Assembly (NCBI GenBank): GCA_003157745.1
Contig: PMKM01000234.1
Location: 1 to 36,123 of the forward strand
From: Bryobacterales bacterium
GTDB lineage: Bacteria; Acidobacteriota; Terriglobia; Bryobacterales; Bryobacteraceae
Reading direction: 5' to 3'
DNA length: 36,123 nt
Shown: in pieces, positions 14,472 to 22,442 of the stretch
Layout: each line of letters begins with the position of its first letter
How positions within the stretch are numbered: position 1 is the first letter of the stretch
Notes under the pieces: generated by a model
What the model was told of the DNA's origin: nothing
The model's database searches: none
The model's input: only the letters and a program-made list of their open reading frames with translations
Position numbers and translations under genes: made by a program

Positions 14472-15632
14472 TCACACCGTGACTGTGTTTTTCAAATCGT
14501 CCAGTTCCTTCATGCCGACCGCCGCGCGTACTGCGTTCACAACGCGCAACTGATCTGCAGCGGAGAGGCTGCTCGAACTGGGTAAACAGATTCCGCGCCG
14601 GAACAAGTCCTCGGCTACGTCGCCGCCGCGGCGTTCGCAGCCTGCGTACAGCGGCTGCAGATGCATCGGCTTCCACACCGGGCGGGACTCGACGCCGGCT
14701 TCGTCGAGCGCCCGGATCAGTTGGTCGCGCGAGCGGCCGAGCTTCGCTTCCTCGATCAGAAAACAACTTAGCCAGTTAGTGTGCAAACCGTAAGCGGCCT
14801 GGGGCATGAGTGAGACACCGGGAAGATCGGCGAATGCGTCGCGATAGCGATAGGCGATTGCCCGCCGTTGCTGGACGCGCAGGTCGAGCACTTCAAGCTG
14901 GCCGCGGCCTATGCCGGCAAGCACGTTGCTCATTCGGTAGTTGTAGCCAATCTCGGAGTGCTCGTAGGCAAGACCGGGGTCGCGGGCCTGCTGCGACCAG
15001 AAGCGCGCTTTGTCCACCCAAACCTGGTTCTCCGAAACCAGCATGCCGCCGCCAGTAGTTGTGATGATCTTATTTCCGTTGAAAGAGAATACGCCAATGC
15101 GGCCGAACGTTCCCGCGGGCCGGTCGTGGTAAGTCGCGCCAAGCGCCTCCGCGGCGTCTTCCATCACCGGTATCTCATAACGCCCACACAGAGCCAGAAT
15201 CGGTTCCATGTCGGCGCACTGTCCATATAGGTGCACCACAATGATCGCGCGTGGCAACTGATTCCGGCTGGCGCGTTCCCGCAGCGCCTCTTCGAGAATG
15301 TTCGGGTCCAGGTTCCAGGTCGCGCAGTCGCTATCGAGAAACACAGGCTCGGCGCCCAGGTAGCGGACCGGATTACAGCTCGCCGCAAAGGTGAGTGTCG
15401 GACAAAATACTTCGTCGCCGGGACCAACCCCGAGCAGGCGCAGTCCCAGATGAATCGCCGCCGTCCCACTGCTCAGCGCCACCGCCGGTAAGCCAATCCG
15501 GTTCTCGAACTCTCTCTCGAAAGCCGTGATGTTTGGTCCAACAGTCGACAGCCAGTTGGTCGCAAACGCCTGCCGCACATGAGTCTCTTCGCTGCCACCC
15601 ATGTGCGGAACGGATAAGAGGATGCGTTTCAT
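14472..15632 (-). CDS. DegT/DnrJ/EryC1-type sugar aminotransferase (PglE-like)
   Basis: A 386-residue PLP-dependent aminotransferase that adds an amino group to a keto-sugar nucleotide. Family marks: ALSSGTAAIHLGLRLLG (cofactor phosphate contact), EDAAEALGATYHDRPAG (Asp that binds the PLP ring nitrogen), FSFNGNKIITTTGGGML (Schiff-base Lys), EIGYNYRMSN and the C-terminal RPVWKPMHLQP. Length is typical. It starts 15 nt after the acetyltransferase-like gene and ends directly before the dehydratase gene. With those two it makes the set PglF-PglE-PglD, so the predicted product is UDP-4-amino-4,6-dideoxy-GlcNAc (inference from order and family). Confidence 0.92.
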   Translation of the reverse strand: MKRILLSVPHMGGSEETHVRQAFATNWLSTVGPNITAFEREFENRIGLPAVALSSGTAAIHLGLRLLGVGPGDEVFCPTLTFAASCNPVRYLGAEPVFLDSDCATWNLDPNILEEALRERASRNQLPRAIIVVHLYGQCADMEPILALCGRYEIPVMEDAAEALGATYHDRPAGTFGRIGVFSFNGNKIITTTGGGMLVSENQVWVDKARFWSQQARDPGLAYEHSEIGYNYRMSNVLAGIGRGQLEVLDLRVQQRRAIAYRYRDAFADLPGVSLMPQAAYGLHTNWLSCFLIEEAKLGRSRDQLIRALDEAGVESRPVWKPMHLQPLYAGCERRGGDVAEDLFRRGICLPSSSSLSAADQLRVVNAVRAAVGMKELDDLKNTVTV

Positions 15633-15647
15633 TTGGGGCGGCTCAAT

Positions 15648-16289
15648 CTAACTTCGCATCAACGCAAGTGCCCTGGCAGGAACCCCGACGACGGTTGCGC
15701 CGGGCGGTACTGAGTCGAGGACTACGGCGCCGGCACCGACAATCGCACCTTCGCCGATCTCGGCTCCAGGGAGGGCAACCGCGCCAATCCCGACGTGAGC
15801 AAAGGAGTGCACGGCCACGTTGCCGCCCAGCAGAACGCCGGGCGACAGATGCACGTGATCGCCGATGCGGCAGTCGTGTTCGACCACGGCGGCTGTGTTG
15901 ATAATGCAATTCCGCCCGACCTGAGCGCTGGCGTTGATCACGACTCGCGGCATGACGACGGAGCCTTCGGCAATCCGCGCGGAATCCGAGACGATCGCCG
16001 ACGGGTGGATGAGCGTCGCGGGCAGGAGACCGTACTCGATGGCTCGGCCGAAACATCTTGCCCTGATTACGTTTTGGCCAATCGACACGAGATAGCGGGA
16101 GTGAACTGCGCCACCGAGCGAGTCCAAGTACTGGCGGGCTCCGGAGACCGGGCAGTCGCAGAACTTGCGGCCGGGTTCCTCACAAGCATCGTCGATGAAG
16201 GATATGGTTCGGAATCCGCCCATCGTCCTGGCGACGTCGAGGACGACCTTCCCGTGCCCGCTGGCCCCCCATAACACCAGGTCAGACAT
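15648..16289 (-). CDS. NeuD/PglD-type sugar-nucleotide N-acetyltransferase
   Basis: A 213-residue protein with an N-terminal Rossmann-like sugar-nucleotide domain (LVLWGASGHGKVVLDVA, residues 4-20) and a C-terminal left-handed beta-helix of hexapeptide repeats (about 95-205: ALIHPSAIVSDSARIAEG, ASAQVGRNCIINT, GAVALPGAEIGEGAIVG). The motif AAVVEHDCRIGDHVHLSPG contains the catalytic His-acid pair seen in C. jejuni PglD. In this setting it should acetylate the 4-amino group to give UDP-N,N'-diacetylbacillosamine. The start overlaps the end of the sugar transferase gene by 8 nt, so the two are coupled. Confidence 0.88.
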   Translation of the reverse strand: MSDLVLWGASGHGKVVLDVARTMGGFRTISFIDDACEEPGRKFCDCPVSGARQYLDSLGGAVHSRYLVSIGQNVIRARCFGRAIEYGLLPATLIHPSAIVSDSARIAEGSVVMPRVVINASAQVGRNCIINTAAVVEHDCRIGDHVHLSPGVLLGGNVAVHSFAHVGIGAVALPGAEIGEGAIVGAGAVVLDSVPPGATVVGVPARALALMRS

Positions 16290-16902
16290 TTCGTTTCGCG
16301 TCGGCTGGGCTGCCTAGAAACTCCGGCATGGTGGCATGGCCCGCCTGGCTGATGCCGTCCCGCCGCAGCACTTGCAGCGCTGTGAGGCAAAGTACTTTGA
16401 TGTCGAGCAAGAAGCTTTGGTGATCCACGTACCACACGTCGAGCTCGAACTTCTGTTCCCACGTAAGACTGTTGCGGCCGTTCACCTGCACCCACCCGGT
16501 GATACCCGGCTTCACCTCGTGACGCCGGCGCTGGAACGCGGTGTATCTGGGCAGGTATTCGGGAAGCAATGGCCTGGGGCCAACCAGACTCATGTCTCCC
16601 TTGAGTACGTTCCATAACTGCGGCAACTCGTCGAGACTAGTGGCGCGAAGGAACCTACCCAGCGCAGTCAGCCTCTCTTCGTCGGGCAATAACTTCCCGG
16701 CCGTGTCGAGGGCGTTCGTCATTGTGCGGAATTTGTAGAAGGAGAATAGGCGATCATCCTTGCCGACGCGCGATTGCACGAAAACAGGATTGTTCCTAAG
16801 TGCAAATCGATTCACGACCGCGATTGCACCGAACAACGGTGCGAGGACGATCAATGCGCCGCCCGAGATTACCACGTCGAACAACCTACTGATGCATCGC
16901 AC
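16282..16902 (-). CDS. Small monotopic phosphoglycosyl transferase (PglC-like)
   Basis: A 206-residue bacterial sugar transferase that attaches a sugar-1-phosphate from UDP-sugar to undecaprenyl phosphate, the first membrane step of EPS repeat-unit assembly. A single N-terminal hydrophobic re-entrant helix (LFDVVISGGALIVLAPLFGAI) is followed by VQSRVGKDDRLFSFYKFRTM, the catalytic Asp-Glu in TSLDELPQL, the GDMSLVGPRPLLPEY loop, and KPGITGWVQVNGRN. It lacks the four extra transmembrane helices of WbaP/WcaJ enzymes and matches PglC in size. The start is GTG. It ends inside the acetyltransferase gene, which fits transfer of diacetylbacillosamine phosphate. Confidence 0.92.
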   Translation of the reverse strand: MRCISRLFDVVISGGALIVLAPLFGAIAVVNRFALRNNPVFVQSRVGKDDRLFSFYKFRTMTNALDTAGKLLPDEERLTALGRFLRATSLDELPQLWNVLKGDMSLVGPRPLLPEYLPRYTAFQRRRHEVKPGITGWVQVNGRNSLTWEQKFELDVWYVDHQSFLLDIKVLCLTALQVLRRDGISQAGHATMPEFLGSPADAKRNV

Positions 16903-16917
16903 CTTGTTATAACTCTT

Positions 16918-18153
16918 CTAGGACTTCTGCTTCAGTATCGCGCTCTCCACCACGTCGACAAATCGGCTCTGCACCAGCTTGTGGGAGTAGAGACGCTCGG
17001 CCCGTTCGCGTCCGGCGGAGCCCATCCGATTGGCGAGTTCGGGGTTTTCGAGTAAGTGGCTTACCGCATCGGCCAGCGCCTTGCCATTCCGTGGGGGCAC
17101 GATGAAACCTGTCTCGCCATTCACGACGGCTTCCCGGCAGCCTCGGATGTTGGTTGCGACCACGGGCAGCGCGGTACTCATGGCCTCCAACACGGAACGG
17201 GGAAACCCTTCCCGGTAGGAAGGCAGGACGAAGATATCCATCACTGCCAGGTATTCCGCGACACCATCGGTGAAACCGGTGAAGCGGAATCTGTCGCGCA
17301 GACCGGCGGCATCTACACAGCTTCGCAACTCCGCGACGATTCCATCGCGGTCGGAGGGAAGAGCGTCGCCGACCACCAGGAAGTGGACGTCGCTCCGGCT
17401 GGCCGAGACCCGCTTCGCCATCTCTGCAAATTCGAGATACCCTTTCTCTCGTACGACTCGCCCAACGATTCCAACCACCGGCGCGCCCTGGGGAATGTCC
17501 AGTCTGGCTCGCAGTTCCGCCGAGGTAGAGAGGGTCTCACCCTTGGGTGGATAGGCCGCCAGATCGACGCCGTTGTAGATCGTCGTCACCGCCGCTGCAT
17601 CTTTGGCAATGCCCTCTCGCAGAGCCACTTTGCGGTCCTCGTCGGAGACGAACATGAAGCGGTCCGTCGTCCTTCCGAGGAGCCACTCCAGGGTGATATA
17701 GCCTCGGCGCTTCCAACCTGGCATGTCATCGTGAAAGTAGAATCCGTGTACGGTATAGACAACCACGGGGGCGCGGGCGAGCCACGCCGCCACCCGCCCG
17801 ACTGCGGCAGCGATCGGGCTATGCGCATTCACGACCTCGAAGTGCCCTCGCCGAATTGTCCGGTACAGCGCCCACAGCGGTGCAATGTGTACGAGCGGAT
17901 TCATTCGCCGCCGCAGCGGCACCTCGTGCATGTGGAACCCGTCCGCCGCGAGTTGGTCGAAATATCCCGCTTTGGCACACGCAACGTGTACTTCGTATCC
18001 CGCTTCGCGCAGCCCGCGGAGCCAAGGCAGCAGCAGCTTCCACGCCATCACGTCCAGGGTGCAGATCGCCAGAATCCGTGGACGTGCTGCCCGCTTATGC
18101 GGGTTGAGTGCCGCCGGGCGCTCAGATTCGATTTCGGTCCGCACCGGGCTCAT
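16918..18153 (-). CDS. GT4-family glycosyltransferase (PglA-like)
   Basis: A 411-residue GT-B fold glycosyltransferase. The N-terminal domain has ILAICTLDVMAWKLLLPWLRGL and NAHSPIAAAVGR; the C-terminal nucleotide-binding domain has VGIVGRVVREKGYLEF, FTGFTDGVAEYLAVMDIFVLPSYREGFPRSVLEAM, the GT4 signature with the E-x7-E motif. It lies immediately before the PglC-like gene, as pglA does in Campylobacter relatives, so it may add the second sugar (inference). The ATG at 18153 is preferred, with GGAG five nt before it and the TGA of the Wzy-like gene at 18155-18157; an ATG at 18171 would overlap that gene by 17 nt. A recognisable signal or membrane segment is absent. Confidence 0.9.
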   Translation of the reverse strand: MSPVRTEIESERPAALNPHKRAARPRILAICTLDVMAWKLLLPWLRGLREAGYEVHVACAKAGYFDQLAADGFHMHEVPLRRRMNPLVHIAPLWALYRTIRRGHFEVVNAHSPIAAAVGRVAAWLARAPVVVYTVHGFYFHDDMPGWKRRGYITLEWLLGRTTDRFMFVSDEDRKVALREGIAKDAAAVTTIYNGVDLAAYPPKGETLSTSAELRARLDIPQGAPVVGIVGRVVREKGYLEFAEMAKRVSASRSDVHFLVVGDALPSDRDGIVAELRSCVDAAGLRDRFRFTGFTDGVAEYLAVMDIFVLPSYREGFPRSVLEAMSTALPVVATNIRGCREAVVNGETGFIVPPRNGKALADAVSHLLENPELANRMGSAGRERAERLYSHKLVQSRFVDVVESAILKQKS

Positions 18154-18154
18154 C

Positions 18155-19531
18155 TCAACTCCACGCGCCATGCACTCGCGGCGCTGACGGAATCATGGAG
18201 CCCTCCGGCGCGAGTGAAGGCCCTGGTTGCGGAAGTGGCGATGTGCGGCCTGGGCCGCGCGGCCGCCATGCGTGCGACGTTATGCCGAGTGGGCGCGTGC
18301 CGCGTTTCTGCACCGCCTCTGCCCCGACCAGCACCACAAACAGGAACGGCAGTAGCTGCACGCGCTGCCGGGACAAAAGCCCAAGATTGGGGATGAAGCT
18401 GAACATGAGCAGCAGCATGCCCGCAAGGAGCGATGAAAACAGAATGTATGGCCTCCGTACCATTCCGCGAAATAGCTTGCGCATGCGGCCGGCGCGGCTC
18501 AGAACGAACCAGAGGATGAAGAGGTTCTCTAGCGCAGCCATGCCTGCGGCGAAATTGTGGATCTCCCACGGAAACGGCTGGAACAGAACGCGCACGACAC
18601 CGCGGGGAAAATTGAGAAGCGCGCCGACGACGCCCGGCGACGACTGGACCTCGACGGCCGACCCGCCGATTGCGTTTCCCGCCGATTTGGTGCGCGCGTA
18701 CTCCTGAAGACTGTCGGCCGAGACCTCCGATAACCCAAGGAACCCACGCGCCACCGCGGCGAGAAGACCGAACATGGCGATCAGCATGACGATCATTCCG
18801 AGCTTGGCAAGGACCGACAGGCGGCGCGATTGCGTCAGGCCCCACACGTAGGCGAGGCCCATTGACGCGGCGAGGACCAGCGCGATATGCGGGCGGACGA
18901 CCGTTACGATCGCCACGCCGGCTAACAGGTGCCAGACACCTACCGGACCATGGGGTTTTAGCGTCGAGGAGTAGCCGTACGCCGCCATCCCGAGCCCCAT
19001 GGCGACCCAGCTATCCTTGCCGTAGTAACCCGCCCACATCCCGAGCGACGGTAGGAATAGGATAATGATGGCGTACTGCTTGAGCTGAGCCGGTGTGGCC
19101 CAAAGCGCGAACGCCCTGCAAAGATACAGGGCGGCGCAGAAGCCTAAGGCGGCGGAGAAGAGCAACATCCCGTAAATGTCTCCGCCGAAGGGAGCGTACA
19201 GCAATCCTGTGACGATCGGCATCGTGTCGCTGCCCAGTTGCCAGGAGATGGCGCCCCAGTTGCCGGCGCGAATCACTTGAGCGACCATCATGCCGTTGTG
19301 GTGGTACCCATAGCAATCAGCCCCGGTCGCGGCCGCATAGTAGGGAAGTAGCCAGAAAGCGATAAAGGCCCAGATCACGCCATGCCACGCCAGAGCTGCC
19401 GGCACCAGCCGGGAGACTGCGCCGCAGCGGCGGAGGCCGGGCAGCAGCGCTATCACGAGAATCACGCCATACAGGATCAGCGCGAGGCGTGCGGCGATGC
19501 CATCGGATTGCCAGTCAAGAAACAGCAGCAT
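18155..19531 (-). CDS. Polytopic membrane protein, probable EPS polymerase (Wzy-like)
   Basis: A 458-residue protein with about ten hydrophobic segments spread over residues 12-410 and a polar Pro/Arg-rich tail of about 45 residues. A larger loop (ARGFLGLSEVSADSLQEYARTKSAGN...) lies between about residues 270 and 310. No O-antigen ligase motif is visible, but every Wzx/Wzy-type EPS locus needs a polymerase and this is the only such candidate inside the operon. Its ATG follows directly on the TAG of the upstream glycosyltransferase gene. Sequence is highly variable in Wzy proteins, so the assignment rests on topology and context. An alternative is a mannosyltransferase-like GT-C enzyme. Confidence 0.65.
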   Translation of the reverse strand: MLLFLDWQSDGIAARLALILYGVILVIALLPGLRRCGAVSRLVPAALAWHGVIWAFIAFWLLPYYAAATGADCYGYHHNGMMVAQVIRAGNWGAISWQLGSDTMPIVTGLLYAPFGGDIYGMLLFSAALGFCAALYLCRAFALWATPAQLKQYAIIILFLPSLGMWAGYYGKDSWVAMGLGMAAYGYSSTLKPHGPVGVWHLLAGVAIVTVVRPHIALVLAASMGLAYVWGLTQSRRLSVLAKLGMIVMLIAMFGLLAAVARGFLGLSEVSADSLQEYARTKSAGNAIGGSAVEVQSSPGVVGALLNFPRGVVRVLFQPFPWEIHNFAAGMAALENLFILWFVLSRAGRMRKLFRGMVRRPYILFSSLLAGMLLLMFSFIPNLGLLSRQRVQLLPFLFVVLVGAEAVQKRGTRPLGITSHAWRPRGPGRTSPLPQPGPSLAPEGSMIPSAPRVHGAWS

Positions 19532-20797
19532 CTAAATTTTTCCGGAGACGTCGCCAGTCGCCGGTTCACGGCGGCCATCCGGGAGCATTGGCGCATTCCG
19601 GACGATGCCCGCGACGGCCGCACCATACAGGTCTTCCAGGTGCCGCGCGGAGGCAACCACGTTATAGTCGCTCGTGGCCATTCGCGCCAGCAGATCAGGA
19701 CGACGATTCGGCTTGTCCAGCAAGGATAGGACGGCGCTCCCCCAACACTCGGAGCCGCTGTCGAGAGGCAGGAACCGAATCGTGTCCTCCGAGACCATGA
19801 CTTCTCGCGGCACAACGTCGGAGACAAGGCATGGCAACCCGGCTGCCTGCGCCTCCAGAAGGACCAGCGGAAGCCCCTCGTGGAGCGATGGCATTACGAA
19901 TACGTCGATGGCGCACCGCATCAGTTCCGGAACGCGCGAGCTGACACCAGCGAAGATCACTCGTTGCGAAATGCCAAACTCGGCACACGCTTTCTCGATT
20001 GAGGGCCGGAGGATGCCGTCTCCCACCAACAGCAGGACGGTGTTCTCGCGCTGCCGGATCACATTGGCTGCGACTTCAATCAGAAAGCGGTGGTTTTTGG
20101 CGACGGTGAAGCTTCCAACATGTCCCATTACGTTTGCGCCGGGCTCGATGCCGAACTGGCTTCGCACCAAGTCCGCGTTGAGGGAAACCTCAAATGGCGT
20201 CAGATCGATACCACAGTGAATGACCTGGTACTTCGGATTCCGCCACCAACGTTTACCGAATAGCGTTTCCGCCGATTCCGTCGAGCAGCCGATGCCATGG
20301 GTCGAGAACACGCGGGTCAGAGATCGGTTAAGCGCTCCGGCCGGGCGGTTCACCAGTGAGGTGACGTCGGCGCCCTTCCTGTAGATGTTGTGGGCGTGAC
20401 CTATGCGGACTGGCGTGTTCTCCGCCCTCGACAGGAACAGGATGAAGCCGACCAGCAGCAGCCCATGACAGTGGACGACATCGTAACGGCCTTCGCGAAG
20501 GAGCCGCCGAAAGCGCTTGGCAAACCGGAAAACCGACACAGGAGTCGATCCCAGCGGGATATTATGGATCTCGCAACCGAGTTGCTCCAACTCGGCCGCA
20601 TACGCCCCGCGACCAAATCGGTAAGTGCAGAAATCGGACTTATATCGGTCGCGTGGCAAGCAGCCGACGACGCCGCGAAGCCACGTTTCGATGCCGCCGC
20701 GATTCAGACTCCCGACGACATGAAGAACCCTGATCGGGCGCGACGAGCCGGCGCTATTCGCAAATGGCATCACACGCTCTCGGGTTTGAGGAACCAT
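19532..20797 (-). CDS. GT4-family glycosyltransferase
   Basis: A 421-residue GT-B enzyme. N-terminal domain: IRVLHVVGSLNRGGIETWLRGVV (the typical GGxE start of EpsF-like enzymes), DVVHCHGLLLVG. C-terminal domain: VMGHVGSFTVAKNHRFLIEVAA, LLLVGDGILRPSIEK, VIFAGVSSRVPELMRCAIDVFVMPSLHEGLPLVLLEAQAAG, with the retaining GT4 E-x7-E. Donor and acceptor are unknown; it should extend the lipid-linked repeat unit on the inner face of the membrane. The ATG at 20797 lies 6 nt after the preceding gene; an in-frame ATG at 20770 is a possible alternative. Confidence 0.9.
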   Translation of the reverse strand: MVPQTRERVMPFANSAGSSRPIRVLHVVGSLNRGGIETWLRGVVGCLPRDRYKSDFCTYRFGRGAYAAELEQLGCEIHNIPLGSTPVSVFRFAKRFRRLLREGRYDVVHCHGLLLVGFILFLSRAENTPVRIGHAHNIYRKGADVTSLVNRPAGALNRSLTRVFSTHGIGCSTESAETLFGKRWWRNPKYQVIHCGIDLTPFEVSLNADLVRSQFGIEPGANVMGHVGSFTVAKNHRFLIEVAANVIRQRENTVLLLVGDGILRPSIEKACAEFGISQRVIFAGVSSRVPELMRCAIDVFVMPSLHEGLPLVLLEAQAAGLPCLVSDVVPREVMVSEDTIRFLPLDSGSECWGSAVLSLLDKPNRRPDLLARMATSDYNVVASARHLEDLYGAAVAGIVRNAPMLPDGRREPATGDVSGKI

Positions 20798-20803
20798 CCA
20801 AGG

Positions 20804-21628
20804 TTACCGGGGACTGCGACCCAGCTCTTTCAAGACGGGCCAAACCGCCGCTGGGGCACCATGATAGAGTCGGGCCACGGCGCAACGCAAAATGTAGGCC
20901 TTCAGGCACCACGCAGAGAGAAGTCGACCGCCTCCGGCCACTTCGCTCAGATACCGGCGGGCTACGACGCAGGACTCCGCAACCATGTGGCCGGATTGGG
21001 AGCACGTCTTGCTGGCTGCGTGCTGGCGGGCTCGTGCCAGAACATCGTCCAAGTAATGCACCGGACAGGTTCGCAAGAGGCGGACCATCAGGTCGTGATC
21101 CATGCAGTAGTGCAGGCTCCTATCGAGCCCCCCGGCCGCGATATATGCGCTGCGCGGAAAGAAGACGCCCGGCTGGCTGTAGAAGGATCGCCTAGTCCAT
21201 ATCCTGACCATGTGTTCAAACTCCAGCCGCCGCTGACGAAGCAGACGCTCTCGACCCGTGGAGTCAGAAAACAGTTTGACATTGCCGGCGATGAGGCTTC
21301 CGGGGTTCTTGCCGTAAGCCAGTCCGACCGAATTCAGTGCCCCAGGTTCAAGGAAATCGTCGGAATTGATCCAACCCAGCACGTCACCCGAGGCCCGCGA
21401 AAACCCCTTGATCAGCGCATCGGTCTGCCCTTTGTCTCTTTCGCTGACCCACCAGGTAATGTCGCTGGAGTACTTCCGGATTATGTCGACGCTGTTATCG
21501 GAGGAGCCGCCATCCACTACGAAGTACTCAACGTTAGGATAGTTCTGCTCCAGAACGCTGAGGATGGTCTGTTCGAGGAACCGACCCTGGTTGAACGATG
21601 GAGTAACGACGGTGATGCGAGGAGCCAT
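20804..21628 (-). CDS. GT2-family glycosyltransferase
   Basis: A 274-residue GT-A fold enzyme. The N-terminal ITVVTPSFNQGRFLEQTILSVLEQNYPNVEYFVVDGGSSDNS is the standard GT2 start; the metal-binding DxD-type motif is WINSDDFLEPGAL, followed by FFPRSAYIAAGGLD and MDHDLMVRLL, typical of the catalytic acidic region. No membrane segment. It lies between the FkbM methyltransferase gene (gap 37 nt) and the GT4 gene (gap 6 nt). It adds one sugar to the EPS repeat unit; which sugar cannot be told. Confidence 0.9.
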   Translation of the reverse strand: MAPRITVVTPSFNQGRFLEQTILSVLEQNYPNVEYFVVDGGSSDNSVDIIRKYSSDITWWVSERDKGQTDALIKGFSRASGDVLGWINSDDFLEPGALNSVGLAYGKNPGSLIAGNVKLFSDSTGRERLLRQRRLEFEHMVRIWTRRSFYSQPGVFFPRSAYIAAGGLDRSLHYCMDHDLMVRLLRTCPVHYLDDVLARARQHAASKTCSQSGHMVAESCVVARRYLSEVAGGGRLLSAWCLKAYILRCAVARLYHGAPAAVWPVLKELGRSPR

Positions 21629-21665
21629 AGAGCCAGGAAAATGGACGACGGTTCCGGCGCCCGCG

Positions 21666-22442
21666 TTATGAACACTCGCCGCAGTTGCGGTCTTCCGCGA
21701 ACCAGTTCTCTGCGTCGATCTGCGTTATTTGGTAGCCGAAGTCCCAGAACGCTTTCAGTAGATCGAAGACGCGATAGCCAAACGGCGCGCAGTTCTCCTC
21801 GTTAGCCTCGAAAACGACGCAAGGCTTATCTGGCCCGGAGAGGAGCCGCGACGCACCTTTGACGATGGGCAGTTCGGCACCTTCCGCATCCAGTTTCACT
21901 AAGTCCACGTGCAGACAACTGGCGGATTCGAGAACGTCATCCAGACGGCGGGTTTCGACCTCGATCTCGCAATCCGCCTTGAACCTTGGGTTGGATCTGA
22001 GGCTGCCCATGGCCTCACGGCCGGCGGCCGGCACACAGAAGCGCACGGTTTCAGCGCGGTCGGACAGCGCGTACGGTATGATCGTGACGTTCGAAAGCCG
22101 GTTGAGAGTCAGGTTCGCGGCGAGTTCTTGCCGCATCGACGGCTGTGGCTCGAAGGACATCACCCTGCCGCCGGGTCCCACCAAAGTCGCCATTTGAACG
22201 GTGTAATAGCCGATATTGGCGCCAATATCCAGAACCGTGGCGCCGGACAGCGAGTGTTGCCTCAGCTTCTCTCGAACGCGTGGCTCAAACCACTTCTCCG
22301 CTACCAGTCGCTGCCCGAGAGCGTCGTTCGTCCGAAGCCGCATTCTCTCGCCCGAGGCCAGGGTCTGAGTTTTCCGGCGTAGACCGAGCGCGGCCAAGGA
22401 CCGCATATACAAAGATGCTGCGTGGACGTCAATAGCCCGCAT
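21666..22442 (-). CDS. FkbM-family SAM methyltransferase
   Basis: A 258-residue methyltransferase. SAM-binding motif I is TVLDIGANIGYYTVQMATLVGPGGRVMSFEPQ (about residues 69-100); further FkbM marks are NVTIIPYALSD, VETRRLDDVL and VDLVKLDAEGAELPIVKGA. FkbM proteins O-methylate sugars or other hydroxyls and are frequent in polysaccharide clusters, so a methyl group on the EPS is predicted. The ATG overlaps the TAA of the flippase gene by one base (TAATG), indicating coupled translation. Confidence 0.9.
   Translation of the reverse strand: MRAIDVHAASLYMRSLAALGLRRKTQTLASGERMRLRTNDALGQRLVAEKWFEPRVREKLRQHSLSGATVLDIGANIGYYTVQMATLVGPGGRVMSFEPQPSMRQELAANLTLNRLSNVTIIPYALSDRAETVRFCVPAAGREAMGSLRSNPRFKADCEIEVETRRLDDVLESASCLHVDLVKLDAEGAELPIVKGASRLLSGPDKPCVVFEANEENCAPFGYRVFDLLKAFWDFGYQITQIDAENWFAEDRNCGECS

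Noticed and set aside
17056-18396. 446-codon open frame on the + strand opposite the PglA-like gene
   Set aside because: Antisense shadow; no recognisable domain.
20390-21805. 471-codon open frame on the + strand opposite the glycosyltransferases
   Set aside because: Antisense to GT4 and GT2 genes that show complete family motifs.
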